Assembly (NCBI GenBank): GCA_963700775.1
Contig: CAVOYU010000001.1
Span: 186,001-250,000, forward strand
Reading direction: 5' to 3'
Origin: Thermohalobaculum sp963700775
GTDB taxonomy: Bacteria > Pseudomonadota > Alphaproteobacteria > Rhodobacterales > Rhodobacteraceae
DNA length: 64,000 bases
In this document: piece after piece, positions 42,391 to 49,257 of the stretch
Layout: each line of letters opens with the position of its first letter
Position numbering within the stretch: the stretch's first letter is position 1
The notes under the pieces: model-generated
Databases searched by the model: none
Seen by the model: the letters and a program-made list of their open reading frames with translations, nothing else
Told to the model about the DNA's origin: nothing
Translations under genes and position numbers: made by a program

Positions 42391-42678
42391 ATGTCGATCG
42401 ACACCGATACCGTCCGCAAGGTCGCTCACCTGGCACGCATCGCGCTTCGCGAGGAGGAGGTTGCGCCGCTGGCGGCGGAGCTGAACTCGATCCTCGGTTG
42501 GGTCGAGCAGCTCGCCGAGGTCGACGTCTCCGGTGTCGAGCCGATGACCTCGGTCACGCCGATGGCGCTGAAGCGCCGGGCCGACGAGGTTACCGACGGC
42601 GACCGCCAGGCCGACATCCTCGCCAACGCGCCGGACGCGCGCGAGGGTTTCTTCGCGGTGCCCAAGGTGGTGGAGTAG
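42391..42678 (+). CDS. gatC: Aspartyl/glutamyl-tRNA amidotransferase subunit C
   Basis: GatC is the small scaffold subunit of GatCAB, which converts Glu-tRNA(Gln) or Asp-tRNA(Asn) to the amide form. 95 residues: VRKVAHLARIALREEEVAPLAAELNSILGWVEQL, then DVSGVEPMTSV and the C-terminal REGFFAVPKVVE, all standard. ATG 42391 was chosen because the longer frame upstream reads through spacer. gatA starts four bases after the stop. Confidence 0.96.
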   Translation: MSIDTDTVRKVAHLARIALREEEVAPLAAELNSILGWVEQLAEVDVSGVEPMTSVTPMALKRRADEVTDGDRQADILANAPDAREGFFAVPKVVE

Positions 42679-42681
42679 ACG

Positions 42682-44160
42682 ATGGCGGCCCTCTCGACCC
42701 TCACCATCACCGATGCCCGCGAGATGCTGCGCGCGGGCGAGACCACCTCGCGCGAGATCACCGAGGACTGCCTCGCCGCCATCGCCGGGGCGGGCGCGCT
42801 GAACGCCTTCGTCACCGTCACCGCCGACAAGGCACTGGCCATGGCCGACGCGGCCGACCAGCGCCGCGCCGCCGGCGACGAGTCGGACCTGCTCGGCATC
42901 CCGCTCGGGATCAAGGACGTCTATTGCACCGCAGGCGTGCGCAGCCAGGCCGCCTCGCGGATCCTCGACGGCTTCACGCCGCCCTATGAGAGCACAGTCA
43001 CGTCGAAGCTCTGGGACGCCGGCGCGGTCATGCTCGGCAAGCTCAACATGGACGAGTTCGCCATGGGCAGCTCGACCGAGAACTCGGTCTACGGGCCCTG
43101 CGTCTCACCCTGGCGGCGCGAGGGCGACACCACGCCGATCACCGCCGGCGGCTCGTCGGGCGGGTCGGCGACGGCGGTCGCGGCCGATCTCTGCCTCGGC
43201 GCCACGGGCACCGACACGGGCGGATCGATCCGCCAGCCGGCGGCCTTCACCGGCACGGTCGGCATCAAGCCGACCTATGGCCGCTGCTCGCGCTGGGGGA
43301 TCATCGCCTATGCGTCGTCGCTCGACCAGGCGGGGCCTTTCGCCAAGACCGTGCGCGACGCGGCGATCCTGCTCAAGGCCATGGCCGGGCACGACCCGAA
43401 GGATTCGACCTCGGCCGACCGGCCGGTGCCTGACTTCGAGGCGGCTCTCGGTGGCGACCTGCGCGGCAAGCGCATCGGGCTGCCGAAGGAATACCGCGAG
43501 GGCCTCGGCGCCGAGATCGACGCGCTCTGGGTCAAGGGAGCCGACATGCTGCGCGATGCGGGCGCCGAGGTCGTCGACATTTCTCTCCCGCACACGAAGT
43601 ATGCCCTGCCGGCCTACTACATCATCGCCCCGGCCGAGGCGTCGTCAAACCTCGCCCGCTATGACGGGGTGCGCTACGGCTACCGGGCAAGGCTCGGTCA
43701 GGGCGACGGCGTCGTGGAGATGTACGAGAAGACCCGGGCCGAAGGCTTCGGCCCGGAGGTGCGCCGGCGGGTCATGGTCGGCGCCTATGTGCTGAGCGCC
43801 GGCTATTACGACGCCTACTATCTCCAGGCGCAGAAGGTGCGCACCCTGATCCGGCGCGACTTCGAGAACGCCTTCGCCTCGGTCGACGCGATCCTCGCTC
43901 CGGCGACACCGTCGCCAGCCTTCGGCCTTGGCGAGATGCAGGGTGACCCGGTGGCGATGTATCTGCAGGACGTGTTCACCATAACCGTCAACCTTGCCGG
44001 CTTGCCCGGCGTCGCGGTCCCGGTCGGCACGAGCGCCAGCGGCCTGCCACTCGGCCTGCAGCTCATCGGGCAGCCCTGGGGCGAGGCCGGGCTGCTTGAT
44101 GCGGCCTCGGCGCTGGAGGCGCGGGCCGGCTTCACCGCCCGCCCCCGGCGCTGGTGGTAG
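42682..44160 (+). CDS. gatA: Aspartyl/glutamyl-tRNA amidotransferase subunit A
   Basis: GatA is the glutaminase subunit of GatCAB that supplies ammonia for transamidation. 492 residues of the amidase-signature family with the Ser-cisSer-Lys triad: Lys78 in GIPLGIKDVYCT, Ser158 in AGGSSGGSATAVAA and Ser182 in TDTGGSIRQPAAF. Length is normal. gatB, which often follows, is not in the window: the next genes are small membrane proteins on the other strand, so gatB must be elsewhere. Confidence 0.97.
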   Translation: MAALSTLTITDAREMLRAGETTSREITEDCLAAIAGAGALNAFVTVTADKALAMADAADQRRAAGDESDLLGIPLGIKDVYCTAGVRSQAASRILDGFTPPYESTVTSKLWDAGAVMLGKLNMDEFAMGSSTENSVYGPCVSPWRREGDTTPITAGGSSGGSATAVAADLCLGATGTDTGGSIRQPAAFTGTVGIKPTYGRCSRWGIIAYASSLDQAGPFAKTVRDAAILLKAMAGHDPKDSTSADRPVPDFEAALGGDLRGKRIGLPKEYREGLGAEIDALWVKGADMLRDAGAEVVDISLPHTKYALPAYYIIAPAEASSNLARYDGVRYGYRARLGQGDGVVEMYEKTRAEGFGPEVRRRVMVGAYVLSAGYYDAYYLQAQKVRTLIRRDFENAFASVDAILAPATPSPAFGLGEMQGDPVAMYLQDVFTITVNLAGLPGVAVPVGTSASGLPLGLQLIGQPWGEAGLLDAASALEARAGFTARPRRWW

Positions 44161-44215
44161 GCCAGCCGCCGGCCTCGCCGGTTTTCGGGGCGAAAACTCC
44201 CACCCCGCCGGACAG

Positions 44216-44389
44216 CTAGCGGATCAGCACGACTGACGCACCGGCGACAATCGCGGCGCAGACCGCGAAGTCCTTGCGGGTTCCGAGGAACATCGCCAGC
44301 AGCGCCGGAACTGCGAGACTGAGCAGGGTCAGGTCGATCGCTTCAGACCCGAAGACCGGGGCTTCGCCCGGAACCATAATCATCTTCAT
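44216..44389 (-). CDS. Very small two-helix membrane protein, unknown
   Basis: 57 residues from the ATG at 44389, which has GGAG six bases upstream. Two hydrophobic segments (LTLLSLAVPALLAMFLG and VCAAIVAGASVVLI) are joined by a short charged turn TRKD. Aligned without gaps to the 58-residue protein at 44588-44764, Pro28-Ala-Leu, Leu35-Gly36 and Arg38 coincide, so the two look related. It ends tail to tail with gatA. No family is recognised. Confidence 0.6.
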   Translation of the reverse strand: MKMIMVPGEAPVFGSEAIDLTLLSLAVPALLAMFLGTRKDFAVCAAIVAGASVVLIR

Positions 44390-44587
44390 TTTGCACTCCA
44401 CCAGGCACTCATGCGCAAGCCCATTTCCGTGCGGGCCACCCGGTGTTGGTAACTCCAATTGTTTACTACAGTCTGAAAGGTGCCGTCCGGCGCAGCAGGC
44501 ATTCGGCCCACGACTCGCAACCGCCGTCCGCGCGGCAGTCCCGCCCAAGCGGTCCGCGGTTACGGTCCGACCGTCAGATCCGTGCTG

Positions 44588-44764
44588 TCAGGAGTTCCAG
44601 ATGATCGCCAGGAACGCGGCAGCGCCCAGCGAAAAGATCACCGCCTGGTTGCGGAAGCCCAGCGCGAACATGGTCAACGCCGGAAGCACCACCAGATACA
44701 GGTAAGGCTGCGAGGTATCGAACAACGCCTCGACCCAGACAGTGTTGACCGCCTTTCCTTCCAT
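44588..44764 (-). CDS. Very small two-helix membrane protein, unknown
   Basis: 58 residues: MEGKAVNTVWVEALFDTS, then hydrophobic YLYLVVLPALTMFALG, a turn FRNQ, and AVIFSLGAAAFLAIIW. AAGGAT precedes the ATG at 44764. It resembles the 57-residue neighbour at 44216-44389 in length, the proline in helix 1 and the arginine of the turn. Same strand, 198 bases apart. An overlapping longer frame in another register is not convincing. Function unknown; the hairpin topology suits a small subunit or a pore-like oligomer, which is speculation. Confidence 0.55.
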   Translation of the reverse strand: MEGKAVNTVWVEALFDTSQPYLYLVVLPALTMFALGFRNQAVIFSLGAAAFLAIIWNS

Positions 44765-44928
44765 CAATGCGTATCCTTGGGTTGTCCCACTGTTCCAAAA
44801 CGCTTGTAGAAGAAAGCCCCTACCCCTTCATAATACAACAAAAACGACACGATTCTCAACTGCCCGTGGAAACAGGTCGAATTCGCGCGTCTCTCGCGTT
44901 GCTGGCGGCCGCCAGGACCGGGCCCGTC

Positions 44929-45207
44929 TTACGCCGGGGCACCGAACATCTGGGCGAGGAACAGTCCCACCGCAAACAGGCCGACAATCGGGGCTGCCAC
45001 CCTGTGGCCGGTGACATAGAGAAGCGCCGCGATCGCCGGCAGCAGAACCAGCGTGACGGCGCCGGTGCTGAGCAGCGCCCCGGTGCCCTCGCTGATCACC
45101 ATGAGGCTCTTCTCGCCGGGAAACAGCGTATCGGAAGATTCGACCCCCGGAGCGTAGACGAACTTCGCTTCCGTGGCCGCCAGAAAGGCCATGACTGACG
45201 CGGACAT
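44929..45207 (-). CDS. Small membrane protein, unknown
   Basis: 92 residues from ATG 45207, which has a near-perfect GGAGGTG five bases upstream. About 45 polar residues (EAKFVYAPGVESSDTLFPGE) precede two hydrophobic segments (GAVTLVLLPAIAALLYVTG and APIVGLFAVGLFLAQMFG) joined by HRVA. The LLPAI helix and the closing LAQMFG echo the LPAL and QAWxxGxFG features of the other small membrane proteins nearby. Same strand as them. Not recognised. Confidence 0.65.
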   Translation of the reverse strand: MSASVMAFLAATEAKFVYAPGVESSDTLFPGEKSLMVISEGTGALLSTGAVTLVLLPAIAALLYVTGHRVAAPIVGLFAVGLFLAQMFGAPA

Positions 45208-45531
45208 ACGGCACCTCCACGCGATACCCACCCACACTCACAACCACTGAAATCTATCAGATTCCCGCGCCGATGGCAATTTGCGTTAAGTTTTCGCGTA
45301 AAGGTTGCATCACCGGACCAGTCCGTGCCGCGTCGCAGGCGGCATGCGGACAGCACCGGCAAGAGGCGGCAGGACACGCCGCCTTCCGCCCGCTGGCGGG
45401 AACCACAGTCAATTCAGGAGATTGGACCCGGTCCAGGGCCCTGACCGCAAGTCGGCACTGCGGATCTTGCCGCGCGGCGATCGGTCCGGCACATGCCGGC
45501 CCGCCGGGCGGCGACCGTCAATCGACGGGGT
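45208..45531. other. Intergenic region between cspA and a small membrane gene
   Basis: About 320 bases lie downstream of cspA and upstream of the 92-residue membrane protein. A moderately AT-rich patch at 45238-45305 (with AAATCTATCAGATT) is the likely promoter zone for the latter. I see no gene here and no clear terminator for cspA. Confidence 0.4.
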
Positions 45532-45738
45532 TCAGAGCAGCCTGAGGTCCCCGGCCGAAGCGCGCCCGTCGCGCCCGGACTGCAGCTCGTAGCTGACCTT
45601 CTGGTCGTCCTTCAGCCCCTCGAGGCCGGCAGCCCGAACCGCCGTGATGTGCACGAACACGTCCTTACCGCCGTCGTCCGGTGCGATAAAGCCAAAGCCC
45701 TTCTGGGCGTTGAACCATTTGACGGTGCCGGTGGCCAT
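45532..45738 (-). CDS. Cold-shock domain protein (CspA family)
   Basis: 68 residues, a single OB-fold RNA/DNA chaperone. Both RNP motifs are visible: KGFGFIAPDD (residues 13-22) and VFVHITAV (about 27-34), with MATGTVKWFNAQ at the start and an otherwise standard length. AAAGGAAATGACGCG precedes the ATG. It sits among the small membrane protein genes but is a common family with many copies per genome, so the position may mean little. Confidence 0.95.
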   Translation of the reverse strand: MATGTVKWFNAQKGFGFIAPDDGGKDVFVHITAVRAAGLEGLKDDQKVSYELQSGRDGRASAGDLRLL

Positions 45739-46153
45739 CGCGTCATTTCCTTTCCCACAGGGCCCGGGGCCCGGTTATCCAGTCGAGGCGCAGACTCGCA
45801 ACGATGTGGTCCGAGGCAACGCCCTTACCGGACATCAAGGCAAGGGAAGAAGACTTGAGGCCAACATACGCCATGCCAGCGCGACTGGATTTTTAGCCAA
45901 TTCCGCCTTCTCGCACAATTATGTTCCACCGTGACCGCCACCGACCTGGCTGCATGCTCGCCGATTGCCTGAAACCAGGCGAATGCGTTGCCCGGCAACG
46001 CCCGCTAGGCGGCGCGGGATGCCGGATCTGGCGGGCGCGACGATTAATCCCGAAATCAGGGCTTTGAGTTGCGGAAATGTCGCACTAAATAGGGAGCGAG
46101 CCCCGGTCTTCCGGTCGGGGATTCCGGTACACGTGATCGATGAGGAGACGCGA
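45739..46153. other. Divergent intergenic region upstream of cspA
   Basis: About 415 bases lie between cspA and the divergent 100-residue gene. It holds the cspA promoter candidate (45890-45918) and so a cspA leader of about 145 bases, long enough for the cold-responsive structure usual in this family. The GTG-started gene on the other side has GAGGAG just before it. No other gene is seen. Confidence 0.45.
45890..45918 (-). promoter_or_regulatory. Candidate cspA promoter
   Basis: On the minus strand TTGTGC (45918-45913) and TAAAAA (45895-45890) are 17 bases apart in a locally AT-rich stretch upstream of the cold-shock gene. The match is by eye; it leaves a leader of about 145 bases. Confidence 0.45.
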
Positions 46154-46456
46154 GTGTTTCGCGACACCGAAGCGATCGCATTCATCGGCGACCAGGCCAC
46201 CCGGGCGCGGAAGCTCTTCGCGGCGGTGGTGCTGGCGGCGCTCGACGATGCGATCAGGGACGAGAAGACCAAGGGCACCGGCGCCGAGGAACTGGCCCGG
46301 TGGGCGCGCTCGCGGGACGGGCGCGAAGTGTTGAGCTGCGCCGGAATCGACCCGACCGACCGGGCGATCGACGGCATGGTGGCTTTCGTGCGCCGGGGCG
46401 TGCGGGTCTCGGCGGCGCTGCGCCGGGGCGACGAGCCGGACGAACTGGCGGCCTGA
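46154..46456 (+). CDS. Small conserved-looking protein, unknown
   Basis: 100 residues from a GTG at 46154 with GAGGAG six to seven bases upstream; the frame extends further but that part reads like spacer. Sequence is soluble and mostly helical: FRDTEAIAFIGDQATRARKL, FAAVVLAALDDAIRDEKTK, LARWARSRDGREVLSCAGID, then a basic helix RRGVRVSAALRRGDE. The good ribosome-binding site and amphipathic pattern support a real gene. I have a vague memory of similar alphaproteobacterial hypotheticals but cannot name the family. It is divergent from cspA and may share its control region. Confidence 0.65.
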   Translation: MFRDTEAIAFIGDQATRARKLFAAVVLAALDDAIRDEKTKGTGAEELARWARSRDGREVLSCAGIDPTDRAIDGMVAFVRRGVRVSAALRRGDEPDELAA

Positions 46457-46461
46457 GCCGC

Positions 46462-46487
46462 GCATCCCGGGTCCGGACCCGGGATGC
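46462..46487. repeat. Perfect 26-base palindrome after the 100-residue gene
   Basis: Thirteen-base arms (GCATCCCGGGTCC and its exact complement) meet without a loop, starting five bases after the stop. It resembles the short dispersed palindromes with a CCCGG core found between genes in alphaproteobacteria. Similar elements occur at 49033-49050, 56053-56073, 56103-56123 and 59840-59856. It may also end transcription. Confidence 0.65.
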
Positions 46488-46567
46488 CTGCTCACTGCCC
46501 CCCCGTGGGAAACCCCGACAGATGACCGCTGCTTGCCCGATCCCCGGTCCGGGGTGAAGTTCGCAGG

Positions 46568-46801
46568 TCAGCCGAACAGCCCCAGCAACCAGGCCTGCAA
46601 GGTCACCATGATCGCCGCCACGACCATCGCGAGGCGCTCGCGGCCGATGACGATCAGCACGAACAGCGCGATCCCGCCGAAAACCGCCGGCCAGAAGACC
46701 GCCAGGAACTTCGCGATCGCCTCGAGCGGCAGGTCGTCGATGCCAAACGCATCCGCCGGCCCGCCGAGTGATTCCGCATCGGGTGATTTCTTGAACGCCA
46801 T
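46568..46801 (-). CDS. Small membrane protein of a WP-QAW family, copy 1
   Basis: 77 residues: about 30 polar residues, then hydrophobic AIAKFLAVFWPAVFGGIALFV, a turn GRER, and LAMVVAAIMVTLQAWLLGLFG. Trp37-Pro38 and Gln69-Ala-Trp71 are separated by exactly 30 residues, and the protein ends GLFG. The same spacing and ending occur in the proteins at 47023-47214 and 48099-48293. Two membrane helices are predicted. Unknown function; its N-terminal extension is longer than in the other two. Confidence 0.7.
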   Translation of the reverse strand: MAFKKSPDAESLGGPADAFGIDDLPLEAIAKFLAVFWPAVFGGIALFVLIVIGRERLAMVVAAIMVTLQAWLLGLFG

Positions 46802-47022
46802 CGGGCCCTGCGCGCCTCATCTGCCGATCGGAGCATGATGCCGCGTGAGGTTCGTCCGGGCAACCGCCTACTGCGGATGCCGGTTCCCGAGGGTCACTGG
46901 ACCGGCACCGATTCCACCGCGGTGCCGCGCCGGACAATGATTTCCTTCCTCGGCACGACCTCGGCGTCGGGCAGCCCGTCGAGGGAACGCGAATCCACCG
47001 GCGCCGCGCCGGCGCGGACCGC

Positions 47023-47214
47023 TCAGCCGAACACGCCCGAATGCCAGGCCTGGAGCAGCATGAACATTCCTACCGCCGGGATCGTCATCTTGTGGAATCC
47101 GTTCACCAGCAGCACGAACAGCACCAGCGCGCCGAGGACCATCGGCCAGTAGAGCGCGAAGGCGACGCCGAACGTCAGTTTGTCGAGATCGTCCGGGTTC
47201 AGCAGGTAAACCAT
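47023..47214 (-). CDS. Small membrane protein of a WP-QAW family, copy 2
   Basis: 63 residues from ATG 47214 with CGGAGG closely upstream. MVYLLNPDDLDKLTFG is followed by hydrophobic VAFALYWPMVLGALVLFVLLV, a turn NGFHK, and MTIPAVGMFMLLQAWHSGVFG. Trp23-Pro24 and Gln55-Ala-Trp57 are 30 residues apart, as in the two relatives. The N-terminal NPDDLDKL matches SPDDIKDL of copy 3, showing that these two are the closest pair. Unknown function. Confidence 0.72.
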   Translation of the reverse strand: MVYLLNPDDLDKLTFGVAFALYWPMVLGALVLFVLLVNGFHKMTIPAVGMFMLLQAWHSGVFG

Positions 47215-47558
47215 CTCGCCTCCGGGTGATCCGCTGCGGGCCGTGGCGTGCCCGCTCTCCTCCGGCCATTCTGCCGCCCGTGCGCGCGCCCGGCAAACCC
47301 GATCCGGCCGGGAAGACGCAACGGACCGCCAACCGGGGGCCGGAGCGGCGGAAGTTTCCGCAAGAACTCTCTCCGCGGGAGCGTAAAGTATATGTAAACT
47401 ATACTTGAGGTTGAGTTGACCGTGTATATTGCAATTAAACAGAATTATTTTCGGAATCCGGTTATCAACGGGCCCCAATTCTTGGTACAATCGATTCGAC
47501 GCTGCATTCATCACCGCGGCCTGCCGGCCGCTGACTGTCTGACCAGGGAGCCAGAGAC
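47215..47558. promoter_or_regulatory. Divergent AT-rich control region
   Basis: About 340 bases lie between membrane-protein copy 2 and the divergent coiled-coil gene. Bases 47380-47470 are strongly AT-rich, holding the inverted repeat at 47386-47406 and TTGACC at 47416-47421 as a possible -35 element toward the coiled-coil gene. No gene is seen. Confidence 0.5.
47386..47406. promoter_or_regulatory. Perfect inverted repeat, candidate operator
   Basis: AAGTATA-TGTAAAC-TATACTT: seven-base arms and a seven-base centre, centred in the AT-rich part of a divergent promoter region. The size fits a dimeric regulator. It may control both the small membrane protein and the coiled-coil protein. Confidence 0.5.
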
Positions 47559-47825
47559 ATGTCCGACGTCCTCCAGACCGCCGTGAAGTACCGCAACCGC
47601 CTCCGGGCAGAGCTTGGCCGGCTCGAGGAATTCCTCCGCCTGGCCGAGGATCTGAGCAAGGAGCCGGACCCGGAGGCGCGGATTGCCGCGACCAGGGCGG
47701 GGCTGGGCGGCCAGAAGCAGGATCACCGGGCCGATGCGTCGAAGCCGGAAGCCGGCCAGAAGGCCGAGGCTCAAGCCGCCGGCGCCATGCGTCCGGGCCA
47801 GGGCGGGGCCACGGCAGTGGCCTGA
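47559..47825 (+). CDS. Small coiled-coil protein, family unknown (paralogue of 34661-35002)
   Basis: 88 residues. The first 36 form a charged amphipathic helix (MSDVLQTAVKYRNRLRAELG, then RLEEFLRLAEDLSKE); the rest is Gln/Ala/Gly-rich and probably disordered. AGGGAGCC lies upstream of the ATG. The helix shares M-x-D-V, AE-x-GRL and F-x-R-x-AE-x-L-x-K at matching positions with the protein at 34661-35002, so the two are homologous. It is the only plus-strand gene among the membrane proteins from 46568 to 48293 and is followed by two hairpins. Function unknown. Confidence 0.75.
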   Translation: MSDVLQTAVKYRNRLRAELGRLEEFLRLAEDLSKEPDPEARIAATRAGLGGQKQDHRADASKPEAGQKAEAQAAGAMRPGQGGATAVA

Positions 47826-47854
47826 TCGCGCCGCCCGCACTTGCGGGGGGCCGT

Positions 47855-47914
47855 GGCGCGGCGCCGGGTGGGGGCGCCGCGCCGCACAAGGGGCGGGCCG
47901 GGGGCCCGCCCTTT
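47855..47914 (+). terminator. Tandem hairpins after the coiled-coil gene
   Basis: The first hairpin has an 11-base perfect stem (47855-47865 with 47873-47883). The second has a 9-base stem (47891-47899 with 47903-47911) and is followed directly by TTT. The second fits a rho-independent terminator for the plus-strand gene. They end 24 bases before the convergent small gene. Confidence 0.65.
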
Positions 47915-47937
47915 CGCGTTCGGCGGGGGCCACAGGT

Positions 47938-48102
47938 CTAGCGGCCGCGGCCCGCGGCCAAGGCGGTCACGATGCCGCCCGCCGCCGGGCCGGTGTCGGC
48001 GTGGGGGAAATACACCTCCGGCGGCCGGCCGAGCTGCCAGAGCAGCGCCGCGGCGCCGAGGACCAGGGCCAGCAGGACCCGGAGGCCGGCCGGATGCCTC
48101 AC
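47938..48102 (-). CDS. Very small single-helix membrane protein
   Basis: 54 residues from a GTG at 48102 that overlaps the stop of the next-upstream gene as GTGA. One hydrophobic helix (GLRVLLALVLGAAALLW) follows a basic start (MRHPA), then a short periplasm-like tail PPEVYFPHADTGPAAGG. The overlap with WP-QAW copy 3 argues for translational coupling and a real gene. No family is recognised. Confidence 0.55.
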   Translation of the reverse strand: MRHPAGLRVLLALVLGAAALLWQLGRPPEVYFPHADTGPAAGGIVTALAAGRGR

Positions 48103-48293
48103 GGGCCGAACAGCCCCAGGTGCCAGGCCTGACCGATGCCGGCCAGCGCCAGCAGCACGAGGGCCACCTTGCGGTTGCCGGTGATCAGGCCGCCGAAGAA
48201 GGCCAGCACGCCGAGGATCATCGGCCAGAACTGCGATACGAACGGGCTGCCCAGCAGATCCTTGATGTCGTCCGGGCTCGGCAGGCTGCTCAT
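48099..48293 (-). CDS. Small membrane protein of a WP-QAW family, copy 3
   Basis: 64 residues with a perfect AAGGAGG eight bases before the ATG. SSLPSPDDIKDLLGS is followed by hydrophobic FVSQFWPMILGVLAFFGGLI, a turn TGNRK, and VALVLLALAGIGQAWHLGLFG. Trp23-Pro24 and Gln55-Ala-Trp57 are 30 residues apart, exactly as in copies 1 and 2. The strong ribosome-binding site suggests high expression. It is coupled to the 54-residue gene downstream. Unknown function. Confidence 0.75.
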   Translation of the reverse strand: MSSLPSPDDIKDLLGSPFVSQFWPMILGVLAFFGGLITGNRKVALVLLALAGIGQAWHLGLFGP

Positions 48294-48553
48294 GGGTTCC
48301 CCTCCTTGGTGCCTGTCGCGGTGCCTCTCGCGTCTCCCCCGCCGGCAGTCCCGCGGCCCGGGGCCTCAAACCCGTTCCGCGGCCGGCCGGGACGCCGCCG
48401 CCGGCGCCATGATGCCGCGAGAGCGGGCGGCCGGGCAAGCCGGGGCCGGCACGCCGGGGCGCTTGTGTTGCGGCCCGGACTCAGGGGGCCGGGGCGCCGG
48501 TCCGCAAATCGGCGATTGCGGCCCGGTGGCCGGGGTGCCACTCTGGCCCGGCG

Positions 48554-48826
48554 ATGATGAAGCGCCACCAGATCGAGATCGGCCGGGTCTACGTGCCGGT
48601 CAAGCGGGCCGCGACCCTGGACCCCGCCCGGGTCGAGGCCCTGGCCGAGGACATGCTGGAGCACGGCCAGACCACCCCGATCAGCGTGCGCCACGACCTG
48701 AAGGACCCGAAGGGCAGCCCGGACGGCCGCTACGTGCTGATCGAAGGGCTGCACCGGCTCGAGGCGATGAAGGCGCTGGGCGAGACCGAGATCACCGCCT
48801 ACCTGGTGCAAGCGCGGATCCGCTGA
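48554..48826 (+). CDS. ParB/sulfiredoxin-like domain protein
   Basis: 90 residues, a single ParB N-terminal-like domain: IEIGRVYVPVKRAATLDPARVEALAEDML, GQTTPISVR, then VLIEGLHRLEAMKALGE. The G-x-H-R-xx-A motif is the nucleotide-binding signature of the ParB/Srx fold, which hydrolyses CTP or ATP in studied members. There is no DNA-binding or dimerisation domain, so it is not a chromosome-partitioning ParB. It is a stand-alone protein at the edge of the small membrane protein region. Confidence 0.8.
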   Translation: MMKRHQIEIGRVYVPVKRAATLDPARVEALAEDMLEHGQTTPISVRHDLKDPKGSPDGRYVLIEGLHRLEAMKALGETEITAYLVQARIR

Positions 48827-49257
48827 GGAGCGCGGGGCGTCCGCACGCGGACGGGGCCGCCGCCCGTTGATTCCGTTGGAAAAATCCGGACATGTGCCAA
48901 AATGGGACATGTGCGCGCCCTTGGCAGCCGCGGGCAACCGGGCGCGGCGCGGAAGAATGACGGAGCGGGGTGCCTCCCGTCATGCCACGGCCCGGCCGGG
49001 GCATCTCCGGCGCGGACCGCACGGCGGAAAGGTCCCCGCCTGCGCGGGGATGACGGAAAGGGTGCGGGCATCGAAACCGGCGCAGAGCACCAGCCGACCT
49101 CCGGCTCCACCCGGAACTCCGCCTCGCCGCCGCCTTTCCGTACGTGAACGTGACTGGCTCGCGCGGGGCAACCTCGTTCGACTGGAAGAAGGTCCGGAAG
49201 CCCTCGGCGTGAGAGACGACCGGCATTCAGAGAAGGTACCGGACCGGGCAGACGCCG
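48827..49257. other. Intergenic region with short repeats
   Basis: About 430 bases lie between the ParB-like gene and lepA with no supported gene. GGACATGTGC-type sequence occurs twice close together (about 48887-48914), and a palindrome of the dispersed type (TCCCCGC-CTGC-GCGGGGA) lies at 49033-49050. No clear lepA terminator is seen. Confidence 0.45.
49033..49050. repeat. Dispersed-type palindrome
   Basis: TCCCCGC-CTGC-GCGGGGA, flanked by AAGG on the left and TGACGG on the right, is like the short hairpin elements repeated between genes in many alphaproteobacteria. Confidence 0.5.

Noticed and set aside
44161..48293. Prophage remnant or holin cassette as an explanation for the small membrane proteins
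   Set aside because: There is no integrase, tail, capsid, lysin or attachment repeat. Cold-shock and housekeeping genes surround them, and base composition matches the neighbourhood.
48554..48826. Chromosome or plasmid partition gene parB
   Set aside because: Only the N-terminal nucleotide-binding domain is present, with no helix-turn-helix, no parA and no visible parS sites.
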